The position numbers and the translations under genes were made by a program. 42,217 bases of DNA from Arthrobacter_J sp038199985 (GTDB lineage: Bacteria; Actinomycetota; Actinomycetes; Actinomycetales; Micrococcaceae), in contig JBBPYK010000136.1 of assembly GCA_038199985.1 (NCBI GenBank), positions 1 through 42,217 on the forward strand, written 5' to 3'. The notes beneath the pieces are model-generated. The model had not been told where the DNA came from. It worked only from the letters and a program-made list of their open reading frames with translations, and made no database searches. Shown here piece by piece: positions 1 to 6,344 of this stretch; positions within the stretch are counted from its first letter, which is position 1; the number at the start of each line of letters is the position of its first letter.

Positions 1-503
1 ACGGACATCACCGAGCATCCCACGGCTGAGGGCAAGCTTTACCTGTGCGCGGTTAAGGACGTCTACTCCAACAGGATTGTGGGCTACTCCATCGATTCGC
101 GCATGAAAGCCGTCCTGGCCGTTGACTCGTTGAAGTCAGCGATCAGTCAACGCGACGCGCAAGGAACACTGATACACAGCGACAGAGGGTCTCAATTCCG
201 GTCAAAGAAGTACGTTCGCCTGATCAGCTCCGCCGGTCTGCAAGGCTCTATGGCAGGGTCGGGGCAGGTGCAGATAACGCCGCCATGGAAAGTTTCTTCT
301 CACTGCTGCAAAAGAACGTGCTGAACCAAAAACGGTGGGAAACCCGGAAAGAACTACGCCTGGCCATCGTGGTCTGGATCGAGAAAACCTACCACCGCCG
401 ACGCCGCCAACGACGACTCGGCAAACTGACACCGATCGAGTTTGAGACAATTAACAGGACGACTCGACCGGTCCCCAAGATATCAACCCAAACTGTCAAC
501 TAA
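1..503 (+). pseudogene. IS3-family transposase (OrfB, DDE integrase core), 5'-truncated by the window and frameshifted
   Basis: This is the catalytic half of an IS3-family transposase, which cuts and joins IS ends. All three acidic residues of the DDE triad can be read: Asp in TDIT at the left edge (frame 1), Asp in HSDRGSQF at 181-183, and Glu in NAAMESFF at 288-290. Reading is in frame 1 up to about 250, where GSM should continue as GRVGAGADNAAMES. One G is missing after the ATG at about 250-252, so frame 1 runs into a stop at 322-324 while the conserved C-terminus continues in frame 3 to the stop at 501-503. As sequenced, the product is broken unless a programmed shift restores it. The 5' part and left IS end lie outside the window. 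The family call is secure; the subgroup is not. Confidence 0.85.
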
Positions 504-509
504 ACCGTG

Positions 510-537
510 GTCAGACCCGGCCGGAAATAGGTCTGAC
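510..537. repeat. 8-bp inverted repeat just after the transposase stop
   Basis: GTCAGACC (510-517) and GGTCTGAC (530-537) form a perfect inverted repeat with a 12-nt spacer, seven bases after the transposase stop. It could be part of the IS right end or a weak hairpin shielding the flank. There is no T-run and no visible target duplication. From here to about 710 I see no other feature. Confidence 0.4.
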
Positions 538-710
538 TAGGGACGATAGTAGATGATGGTAGCCAGCAAAAACCCTTGGAAGAGCAGTACTCTTACTCGA
601 AAGTTCCGAGTCCGTTGTGGCCCTTTCGCGTCGTCTCTTCACGTGCTGAGCTCGGCCACTGTGAAAGTTCTGTTACTGCTACGTTACCGCTGGGTCTTTC
701 GTGGTAAAGC

Positions 711-754
711 AAAAGGCCCCGGTCCCCTTTGTCTACAAGGGAACCAGGACCTTT
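711..754 (-). terminator. Rho-independent terminator of tRNA-Ser(CGA)
   Basis: Read on the minus strand, a stem of about 17 bp (AAAGGTCCTGG... paired with ...CCGGGGCCTTTT, some G-U pairs) is followed by TTTTGCTTT. It lies 9 nt beyond the 3' end of the tRNA, so it most likely ends that transcript. Confidence 0.75.
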
Positions 755-762
755 CTCATCAG

Positions 763-847
763 CGGTGACGGTGGGATTTGAACCCACGTTGGCTTTCACC
801 AAACAACATTTCGAGTGTTGCACCTTCGGCCGCTCGGACACGTCACC
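763..847 (-). tRNA. tRNA-Ser(CGA)
   Basis: The cloverleaf folds on the minus strand with a 7-bp acceptor stem GGTGACG/CGTCACC and discriminator G. The anticodon stem CAACA/TGTTG closes the loop CTCGAAA, giving anticodon CGA (complement of plus 811-813), which reads UCG. A long variable arm and the T-arm GTGGG-TTCAAAT-CCCAC are present. Serine identity follows from the class II shape, the anticodon and G73. No CCA is encoded. Confidence 0.95.
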
Positions 848-856
848 AACGCCACT

Positions 857-886
857 ACGTTACCGGTAGAGGTGTCGATGACCCAA
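857..886 (-). promoter_or_regulatory. Likely promoter of tRNA-Ser(CGA)
   Basis: On the minus strand TTGGGT (881-886) and TAACGT (857-862) are separated by 18 bp, which would start transcription a few bases before the tRNA at 847. The fit is moderate. Confidence 0.4.
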
Positions 887-890
887 AACG

Positions 891-1391
891 CTAGAGGTCG
901 ACGACGTCGTTCTTGCCAACGTTGGGCCGATTACCAGTGACGGCAGCCTTCGCGATCTTGAACATGTTGACTGCCTTGGGCGCGTCGCTGGTCCAGTATT
1001 CGGCGGTATGCGCCTCTATGCGGATGAGGGCCACTTTGGGGTCGTCCTTGCCGTTTTCAAACCAGGCTTCCACCGAGGAGCTCCACAGCTCGTCGACCTT
1101 CGCCCGATCATGAACCAGTTCGGCAGAGCCAGCTATGGACACCCAACCGTCTTTGCTGTGAACGGCCACGTTGACCTCAGGGTTCGCCCGGATCTCGTCT
1201 GCTTTGGGGGAGGGGTCCTGCGTGAAGAACCACAGTTCGCCGTCGAACTCTGTCTCTTGCAAGGCCAACGGCCGGCTGACCAGGTACCCCTCGGCCGACG
1301 TCGTTGTGAGCACACCAATTTTGGCGTCCTCCAGTAGATCGGCAACTTCCTTGAGCCCGTTGGGCGATGACTCGTTGGCCACTGGCACCAC
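891..1391 (-). CDS. Pyridoxamine 5'-phosphate oxidase-like FMN-binding protein (general stress protein 26 type)
   Basis: A 166-residue protein of the FMN-binding split-barrel class, of the kind annotated as general stress protein or PNPOx-like. Visible family features are the N-terminal helix followed by IGVLTTTSAEGYLVSRPLAL, the strand ELWFFTQ, the helix KADEIRANPEVNVAVH, WVSIAGSAELVHDR, and the late strand ALIRIEAHTAEYW. Members bind FMN or a related flavin and are soluble; the substrate is usually unknown, and I cannot assign one here. The start is a GTG at 1391, with a second GTG directly after it and AAGGA a few bases upstream. It follows tadA on the same strand after 37 bp and may share its transcript. 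Confidence 0.8.
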   Translation of the reverse strand: MVPVANESSPNGLKEVADLLEDAKIGVLTTTSAEGYLVSRPLALQETEFDGELWFFTQDPSPKADEIRANPEVNVAVHSKDGWVSIAGSAELVHDRAKVDELWSSSVEAWFENGKDDPKVALIRIEAHTAEYWTSDAPKAVNMFKIAKAAVTGNRPNVGKNDVVDL

Positions 1392-1428
1392 ATCCTTACA
1401 TTGTCGGTAGCCCTATTGTAAGCAAGCT

Positions 1429-1908
1429 TCATTCATCTGGTGAAGTTCGTCGTACCGCAAAGAAATCAGTCAGCAGTCGGGAGCACTCGTTGGCTCGTAC
1501 GTCCGGGAAAACTTCCACCCAGTGGTTCAGTCGCGGTTCGCGCAGTACCTCGAACACGGAACCCGCCGCGCCCGCCTTGGGATCCCAGGCGCCAAACACC
1601 ACCCGTGGCACCCGCGCGAGCACGATGGCCCCGGCGCACATGGCACATGGCTCCAGCGTCACCACCAGCGTGCAGTCATCCAGCCGCCAACTATTCAGTG
1701 CCTCCGCCGCGCGCCGGATGGCAACAACCTCCGCGTGCGCCGTCGGATCATGGGTAGCTTCACGTTCGTTGCGGCCGGTCCCCACGATCACCCCATCCGG
1801 CCCGACGACGACGGCGCCAATGGGCACGTCCCCGGAGTCCAGCGCTCGTTCGGCAGCCGAGAGGGCTAAGCTCATCCAGCGTTCGTGATCCTGACCTCGG
1901 CGACTCAT
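1429..1908 (-). CDS. tadA: tRNA adenosine(34) deaminase TadA
   Basis: TadA deaminates A34 of tRNA-Arg(ACG) to inosine so that the tRNA reads CGU, CGC and CGA. The 159-residue protein carries the cytidine deaminase-fold zinc site: HAE with His58 and catalytic Glu60, and PCAMC with Cys88 and Cys91. The N-terminus (WMSLALSAAERA) and the length match the family. Its known substrate tRNA is encoded 4 kb away at 5989-6061. The gene is divergent from upp with only 23 bp between start codons. TACCAT (1916-1921) lies 7 nt upstream of the ATG, so a leaderless transcript is possible, though GAGGG also precedes the start. Confidence 0.95.
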   Translation of the reverse strand: MSRRGQDHERWMSLALSAAERALDSGDVPIGAVVVGPDGVIVGTGRNEREATHDPTAHAEVVAIRRAAEALNSWRLDDCTLVVTLEPCAMCAGAIVLARVPRVVFGAWDPKAGAAGSVFEVLREPRLNHWVEVFPDVRANECSRLLTDFFAVRRTSPDE

Positions 1909-1915
1909 ACCCTCA

Positions 1916-1925
1916 ATGGTACTTT
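1916..1925. promoter_or_regulatory. Overlapping divergent -10 elements of tadA (-) and upp (+)
   Basis: The 23-bp gap holds TACCAT on the minus strand (1916-1921, 7 nt from the tadA ATG) and TACTTT on the plus strand (1920-1925, 6 nt from the upp ATG). Both match TANNNT and share two bases, so any -35 elements would fall inside the opposite gene. No clear -35 is visible. Confidence 0.45.
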
Positions 1926-1931
1926 TGACCT

Positions 1932-2567
1932 ATGCGCGTACTGGTTGTTGACCATCCCCTTGTTGCCCATAAGCTCACAGTCCTCCGGGACAAAGACACA
2001 TCGTCGCCGGTGTTCCGGCTCTTGACGGAGGAACTGGTCACGCTTCTGGCGTACGAGGCAACCCGCAATGTCCGGGTGGAAAGTGTCCGCGTGACCACGC
2101 CTGTCACTACAGCTGACGGCATCGGGCTGTTGAAGCCGACGCCGCTGGTCGTTCCGATTCTGCGCGCGGGTCTTGGCATGCTGGAGGGCATGACCCGGCT
2201 GGTGCCGACGGCGGAGGTCGGATTCCTGGGGATGGAACGCAACGAGGAGACGCTCGAGGCCATTACTTATGCGGAGCGGTTGCCCGATGACCTCACGGGT
2301 CGGCAGGTGTTTGTGCTGGACCCGATGCTCGCCACAGGCGGCACGCTGCGGGAAGCCATCAAGTTCCTTTTCCAGCGCGGAGCCGACGACGTCACGTGCA
2401 TCTGCCTGCTGGCAGCCCCCGAGGGGCTCAAGGCGCTCGAGGAGGAGCTGGAAGGCAAAAATGTCACCATCGTCCTGGCTTCCATCGACGAGAAGCTCAA
2501 CGAAAGCGCCTACATTGTGCCGGGTCTGGGCGACGCCGGTGACCGCCTCTATGGCGTGGCCCACTAG
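1932..2567 (+). CDS. upp: Uracil phosphoribosyltransferase
   Basis: Upp makes UMP from uracil and PRPP in the cytosolic pyrimidine salvage pathway. The 211-residue length is typical. The PRPP-binding loop is at residues 130-138 (DPMLATGGT), and the uracil-binding C-terminal segment YIVPGLGDAGDR is at 194-205. PILRAGLGM at 75-83 is another family signature. There is no Shine-Dalgarno; the ATG lies 6 nt downstream of TACTTT, so a leaderless start at 1932 is the best choice. Confidence 0.97.
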   Translation: MRVLVVDHPLVAHKLTVLRDKDTSSPVFRLLTEELVTLLAYEATRNVRVESVRVTTPVTTADGIGLLKPTPLVVPILRAGLGMLEGMTRLVPTAEVGFLGMERNEETLEAITYAERLPDDLTGRQVFVLDPMLATGGTLREAIKFLFQRGADDVTCICLLAAPEGLKALEEELEGKNVTIVLASIDEKLNESAYIVPGLGDAGDRLYGVAH

Positions 2568-2885
2568 GCGTTATGCACCAAAAACGCTGCAATAGCGGGA
2601 AGAAACAATGATGTGATGCACATTACGTTGCGAATAGTTAACCGTTCCGTGTAATAATTCTTTATGTGAACACCAACTCGACAGCATCTGCAGCCGCAGC
2701 GACTCTGATCAGCCAAATGGCCGATTCGATCATGTGCTGTTTTCGAATGCATGCCTGAAGCACCACCCTCAGCTTCTAGGTAATTTTTAACGGGCCCAAC
2801 GGCGGGCACACCCGCTTCATCGCGATTCGGCCCACCCTTAGCATTCGAGCCGCGATGACGGCCATTCACATTGAGGTTTCTAAAA
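2568..2885 (+). promoter_or_regulatory. 318-bp intergenic leader upstream of the winged-helix regulator
   Basis: This gap holds a promoter candidate (TTGCGA at 2628-2633, 18-bp spacer, TAATAA at 2652-2657) with predicted start near 2664, a 30-codon reading frame (2666-2758), and a small hairpin GCGGG-CACA-CCCGC (2802-2815) with no T-run. The regulator starts at 2886, so the mRNA leader would be about 220 nt. No known riboswitch was recognised. Confidence 0.5.
2666..2758 (+). CDS. Possible 30-residue leader peptide
   Basis: A GTG at the predicted transcription start of the 2628-2657 promoter opens a 30-codon frame ending in TGA. The peptide is rich in Ser, Thr and Ala and ends MCCFRMHA with adjacent Cys codons. 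The GTG has no Shine-Dalgarno and would have to be leaderless. It could be a regulatory uORF or chance; conservation is unknown. Confidence 0.25.
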   Translation: MNTNSTASAAAATLISQMADSIMCCFRMHA

Positions 2886-3698
2886 ATGTCAGTTGCATCC
2901 GGATACGTCCACATCTCCCTCCGCCCACAGCGACGCGATAATTCGCCGAGCCTTCAGCACGCTCGTTCCGCAGAGGCTTACTCCGAGGGACAGGGCTACC
3001 GACAGCTTCATGCGGTTCCGCCCTATGGAAATACCGCTCATCCGGAAACTGCTCCCACTCCCGTCATTACGCCCAACGGCGTCCCGGGACCCCAGCCCGT
3101 CAGCAACGACACCGCGGCGCGTGGCTTTGTGGTCTACGTCGGTCTCGACGAAGAAGCGGCAACCGCCAATGGGACCACTCTGACCAAGCTTGCGCAGGAC
3201 ATCCGCGCTTACGTTCAGGAACTAGTACCGGGTGCTCAGAGCCATGCCGCCGTCGCCCTGGCTCCTGCTGGCGCACAGGGCGCGGATATTGACGTCGTCA
3301 GGCGGGCGCTGGGAGACCCGACGGCGAATCGTCGGCCACGCACCGAAGCGCGGCAGCATTCCTCGGGTCAGCGCGCTACTGGCGTCCTGATTGATCTGGC
3401 CCGGCGAGAAGTTCAACTCGACGGCGACATCCTGAACCTGACCTTCAAAGAGTTCGAACTGCTGAACTACCTGGTGGAGAACGGCACCCGCACGGTCAGC
3501 CGTGAGGAGCTTCTGGAGTCCCTCTGGAAGAACGCTGAGGAAGTCCCGAATGTCAGGACCATCGACGTTCACATTCGGCGTCTGCGCTCAAAGTTGTCGA
3601 GGCTGGCGAATACCGTTCGCACCGTGCGCGGTCAGGGTTACCGTTTCTACGAGCACCCCGAAGTTGTCGTCTGGGCAGCTCCGGAGTACTCGATCTAG
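2886..3698 (+). CDS. Winged-helix (OmpR/PhoB-type) DNA-binding regulator without a receiver domain
   Basis: A 270-residue protein. Residues 1 to about 165 are low-complexity and Pro/Ala-rich with no aspartate-phosphorylation receiver signature. A complete trans_reg_C winged helix follows, with EFELLNYLVENGTRTVSREELL, TIDVHIRRLRSKL (recognition helix) and TVRGQGYRF (wing hairpin). A role as a DNA-binding regulator follows from the domain; targets are unknown. The ATG at 2886 was chosen over a TTG at 2871 because GAGG (2873-2876) is well spaced to it. The 3' end overlaps the convergent flavoprotein gene by 3 bp. Confidence 0.8.
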   Translation: MSVASGYVHISLRPQRRDNSPSLQHARSAEAYSEGQGYRQLHAVPPYGNTAHPETAPTPVITPNGVPGPQPVSNDTAARGFVVYVGLDEEAATANGTTLTKLAQDIRAYVQELVPGAQSHAAVALAPAGAQGADIDVVRRALGDPTANRRPRTEARQHSSGQRATGVLIDLARREVQLDGDILNLTFKEFELLNYLVENGTRTVSREELLESLWKNAEEVPNVRTIDVHIRRLRSKLSRLANTVRTVRGQGYRFYEHPEVVVWAAPEYSI

Positions 3699-5104
3699 AG
3701 GCCGTACTTCTCCAGCAGCCGTAGCCATACTTCGCTGATCGTGGGATAGGCAGGCACTGCGTGCCATAGCCGTTCCATCGGCACCTCTCCCACGATCGCG
3801 ATGGTTGCTGCGTGCAAGAGTTCTGAAACTCCAGGACCGACGAACAACATACCGACCAGCACCTTCCGGTCCTCGTCCACGACCATCTGCGCCCAGCCCT
3901 TGTAGTCATCGGCAAAGAGAGCGGATCCGGCGACGGCGATGTCCAACGAGGTCTCCGAAACGTTCAGACCGTCATCCTGTGCTTCTTGATACGTCTTGCC
4001 GACCATGGCGATCTCGGGGTCGGTGAAGACTACCTGCGGGACAGCGTGATGGTCCGCCGTCGCACAGTATGTGCTCCAGGGCTCTGGGCTGTCTCCCACC
4101 TTGCCGTTGACGCGGCCGGCTATAGCGTCTGCTGTGGCGCGCGCTTCATACTTCCCCTGATGGGTCAGTAGAACCTTGCCGGCTGCGTCTCCAACTGCAT
4201 AGAGCCATTCATTGACGCGCCCGGTGTCATCTGAATCCAGATTTTTGATGTCGAGCCCCAGCTCTTCCAGCCCGAGGCCTTCCAGCGCAGGATGCCGCCC
4301 CGTAGAAACGAGGAGCCTCTCAGCTTTCAGGGTGGAGCCGTCCGGCATGGCCAGCGCGACGCCGTCGTCGGTCGCTGAAATGCTGGAGGCTTCCGTCTGC
4401 AGCCGAAGATCGACACCGTCCTTCTCCAGTGCAGTGGCCACGAGCCGGCGGGCAGGTTCAGGGTAGCTCTCCAGCAGGTCCCCGCGAATCAGCATGGTCA
4501 CGTGAGAGCCCAGCCGTGCGTACGCCTGCGCCAATTCGGTGCCAGCAACCCCTCCGCCGATCACAGCGAGGCTCTTGGGGACTTCCTGCGCACTGGTGGC
4601 CTCCCGCGTACCCCAGTACTCCACGGAATCCAGCCCCTTGATGGGTGGCTGCGTGGGAGTGGAACCGGTTGCCAGGACGACGGCGACCCGTGCCGTCAAC
4701 GTGGAGGTCCCGCCGTCGTCGTGCCTGACTTCCACGGTGCGGGGTGCACTCAAGCGGGCCTTTCCGCGCACGAGCTGAATTCCGGCGTCGGCCACCCACT
4801 TCTCCTGCGAAGAATCATCCCAGTTGGAGGTGAAGGAGTTACGGCGATCCAGAACGGCCTCAGCATCCAGCCCTCCAGTGACAGCCTCTCTCGAACCCGC
4901 GACGGACTGGGCCGCTGTGAGGGCAGTACCTGGACGAAGGAGTGCCTTCGACGGCATGCACGCCCAATAGGAGCACTCGCCGCCGATGAGCGCAGACTCC
5001 ACGAGCGTGGCGCTCAAACCGGCCTCGACCACGCGCCCGGCAATGTTCTCACCGACAGCACCGGCGCCGATCACAATGACATCTGTTGCTTCGTTTTCAG
5101 TCAT
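3695..5104 (-). CDS. FAD-dependent pyridine nucleotide-disulfide oxidoreductase (Lpd/glutathione reductase superfamily)
   Basis: A 469-residue flavoprotein of class I disulfide reductase layout. The FAD-binding GxGxxG is at residues 13-18, the redox pair Cys44-x4-Cys49 lies in GGECSYWACMPSKA, the NAD(P) site VIGGGVAGTELAQAY is mid-protein, then YAVGDAAG and a C-terminal interface domain. The C-terminus reads HAVPAYPTISEVW, where dihydrolipoamide dehydrogenases have HAHPTxSE, so the catalytic His seems to be Tyr. It is therefore probably not a canonical dihydrolipoamide dehydrogenase; the substrate is unknown. The start at 5104 (MTENEATDVIVIGAGAVG) puts the nucleotide-binding strand at the N-terminus; the open frame continues upstream but over the divergent phosphatase gene. 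Confidence 0.85.
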   Translation of the reverse strand: MTENEATDVIVIGAGAVGENIAGRVVEAGLSATLVESALIGGECSYWACMPSKALLRPGTALTAAQSVAGSREAVTGGLDAEAVLDRRNSFTSNWDDSSQEKWVADAGIQLVRGKARLSAPRTVEVRHDDGGTSTLTARVAVVLATGSTPTQPPIKGLDSVEYWGTREATSAQEVPKSLAVIGGGVAGTELAQAYARLGSHVTMLIRGDLLESYPEPARRLVATALEKDGVDLRLQTEASSISATDDGVALAMPDGSTLKAERLLVSTGRHPALEGLGLEELGLDIKNLDSDDTGRVNEWLYAVGDAAGKVLLTHQGKYEARATADAIAGRVNGKVGDSPEPWSTYCATADHHAVPQVVFTDPEIAMVGKTYQEAQDDGLNVSETSLDIAVAGSALFADDYKGWAQMVVDEDRKVLVGMLFVGPGVSELLHAATIAIVGEVPMERLWHAVPAYPTISEVWLRLLEKYGL

Positions 5105-5158
5105 GGTCCGAGCCTGACACTCGACAGCCCGCGTGACAAGTGTCCGGTAGACGTTCAC

Positions 5159-5164
5159 TAGACT
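5159..5164 (+). promoter_or_regulatory. -10 element TAGACT of the SixA-type gene
   Basis: TAGACT sits exactly 6 nt before the ATG at 5171. A possible GTGACA at 5133-5138 is 20 bp upstream, longer than ideal. The spacing predicts a leaderless or nearly leaderless mRNA. Confidence 0.5.
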
Positions 5165-5170
5165 CGGAGG

Positions 5171-5710
5171 ATGAGCAACCACCACGTCAAACGCCTCATG
5201 CTGCTGCGGCATGCAACAGCTTCCTGGCCGCTCGACGTCGGTGAGCACAACCGTCCACTCACCGGGCAGGGCCACCGGGAAGCACCCTGGGCCGGTCACT
5301 GGATGGTGGACCACCACGCTGAACCCGACTTCATCCTGTGTTCCTCGGCTCTGCGGGCGCGACAAACGTGTACTTGGGTGTGCAAAGAGCTGGAGGACAA
5401 AGCGCCCACGGCCAAACTCGAGCGAGGACTCTACCTGGCCTCCGGCGCCGAAATGCTCACGCTGATCAACCACGTCCCGGAGACCGTTACGAGTCTGCTG
5501 GTTATCAGCCACATGCCTGGCATCCAGGAGTTGGCTATGCGGCTGGCCTCTAAATCATCAGACGAGGAGTCCGTCATGGAACTCGCCACAGAATACAAAC
5601 CGGCCGGGCTAACAGTACTGACGCATTCGGGTACGTGGGCGGAACTCGACGGGCGGGATGCAGAAGTCACCCATTTTGTGCGCGCCCAAGAGTGTGACCA
5701 CGCCGTTTAG
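5171..5710 (+). CDS. Histidine phosphatase family protein (SixA-type)
   Basis: A 179-residue member of the phosphoglycerate-mutase-like superfamily, matching SixA phosphohistidine phosphatases in size. The active-site RHG-type motif is LLRHATASW with Arg13 and His14, and the second catalytic histidine is in VISHMPGIQELA. The middle segment DFILCSSALRARQT is also typical. SixA proteins remove phosphate from phosphohistidine; the partner here is unknown. GGAGG directly abuts the ATG (only one base apart), too close to act as a normal ribosome site, and TAGACT-N6-ATG suggests a leaderless start. Confidence 0.8.
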   Translation: MSNHHVKRLMLLRHATASWPLDVGEHNRPLTGQGHREAPWAGHWMVDHHAEPDFILCSSALRARQTCTWVCKELEDKAPTAKLERGLYLASGAEMLTLINHVPETVTSLLVISHMPGIQELAMRLASKSSDEESVMELATEYKPAGLTVLTHSGTWAELDGRDAEVTHFVRAQECDHAV

Positions 5711-5957
5711 GAGGGGGCCAGTGGAGCCGGTGTCGCAACAGCGACACCGGCCCCGCCGTGCTGGCAAGAGCCAGTCCGCGGACGGAACGGCGTCCGCAGC
5801 GCCAGGCTCCACGGGCAAGCACGGGGGTGTGATCGACGAACAGAACGATCACCCTCATCCGCGACTCCCGCGGCTGGGCGCCGCCACAATCGATCCAATG
5901 CGTTAATCGATAATAAACTACGTATCGAGAACTGGGGAGAATAGTTTAAAACAAGAA
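5711..5957. other. Gene-free stretch with four hairpins in a row
   Basis: Successive palindromes are GCCGGTGTCGC-AACA-GCGACACCGGC (5726-5751), a nested stem around GCGGACG/CGTCCGC bounded by GAGCC/GGCTC (5768-5809), GTGATCG/CGATCAC (5829-5852) and CCGCG-ACTCC-CGCGG (5859-5873). None has a T-tail. The first could end the phosphatase transcript; the run could also be a structured RNA. No homology to SRP RNA, RNase P RNA or tmRNA was seen. No gene is supported here. Confidence 0.45.
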
Positions 5958-5983
5958 ACCCCGTCACCGAGTGGTGACGGGGT
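5958..5983 (-). terminator. Terminator of tRNA-Arg(ACG)
   Basis: A perfect 11-bp stem (ACCCCGTCACC with its complement, 4-nt loop) followed on the minus strand by TTTCTTGTTTT, 5 nt beyond the tRNA end. Confidence 0.85.
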
Positions 5984-5988
5984 CAATG

Positions 5989-6061
5989 TGCGCCCGACAG
6001 GATTCGAACCTACAACCTTCTGATCCGTAGTCAGATGCTCTATCCGTTGAGCTACGGGCGC
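5989..6061 (-). tRNA. tRNA-Arg(ACG)
   Basis: A 73-nt cloverleaf on the minus strand. The acceptor stem is GCGCCCG/CGGGCGC with discriminator A, and the anticodon stem TCTGA/TCAGA closes loop CTACGGA, giving anticodon ACG. The T-loop is TTCGAAT. A34 is the canonical target of TadA, encoded at 1429-1908. Confidence 0.96.
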
Positions 6062-6106
6062 ATTACGAAGTCTGGCGAACCAAGCTTCTTGTGGCCGATT
6101 GGCCGT

Positions 6107-6135
6107 AGACAACTCTAGCCTGTTTGAGATGTCAA
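6107..6135 (-). promoter_or_regulatory. Likely promoter of tRNA-Arg(ACG)
   Basis: A consensus TTGACA on the minus strand (6130-6135) is followed after 17 bp by TTGTCT (6107-6112), about 45 nt upstream of the tRNA. The -35 is perfect and the -10 is weak. Confidence 0.4.
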
Positions 6136-6165
6136 CGCTAATTCACAGTGAACCGGGCAAAAGAA

Positions 6166-6183
6166 ACCTAGACCGGTCTAGGT
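6166..6183. promoter_or_regulatory. 18-bp perfect palindrome upstream of pckG (operator candidate)
   Basis: ACCTAGACCGGTCTAGGT is self-complementary over all 18 bases. It has no loop, so it looks like a dimeric repressor site (TetR-like symmetry) and not an RNA hairpin. TACTGT (6200-6205) lies 16 bp downstream and could be a -10, which would put the palindrome over the -35. The pckG start is 161 bp downstream. The binding protein is unknown. Confidence 0.5.
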
Positions 6184-6344
6184 GACCTTAATCACACTGT
6201 ACTGTTGAGAAACCCTTGAAACTCCACGGAACGACGCGTTTCATTCGCTCCACAGCGATGTGCCGATATCGCCCACTCGGCAAACAGAAGGTGAACGGGC
6301 CCTAGCATCGAAATCACACCTCTCACCCTACGAAGGGAAATGCC

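Noticed and set aside
593..841. Frame covering tRNA-Ser(CGA)
   Set aside because: It overlaps a tRNA and its terminator; the repeated 'KANVGSNPT' type peptide is the usual false translation of a tRNA-Ser T-arm.
5105..5512. N-terminal extension of the flavoprotein disulfide reductase
   Set aside because: The frame stays open upstream of 5104, but it runs across the divergent phosphatase gene, has no family similarity, and would move the FAD motif away from the N-terminus.
5726..5873. SRP RNA, RNase P RNA or tmRNA
   Set aside because: The conserved SRP GGAAG tetraloop region and the cores of the other RNAs are absent on both strands.
5918..6112. Frame covering tRNA-Arg(ACG)
   Set aside because: The peptide APVAQRIEHLTTDQKVVGSNPVGRT is the familiar false translation of this tRNA type.
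6184..6344. Riboswitch in the pckG leader
   Set aside because: The leader may be over 100 nt, but no known aptamer pattern or terminator/anti-terminator pair could be seen.
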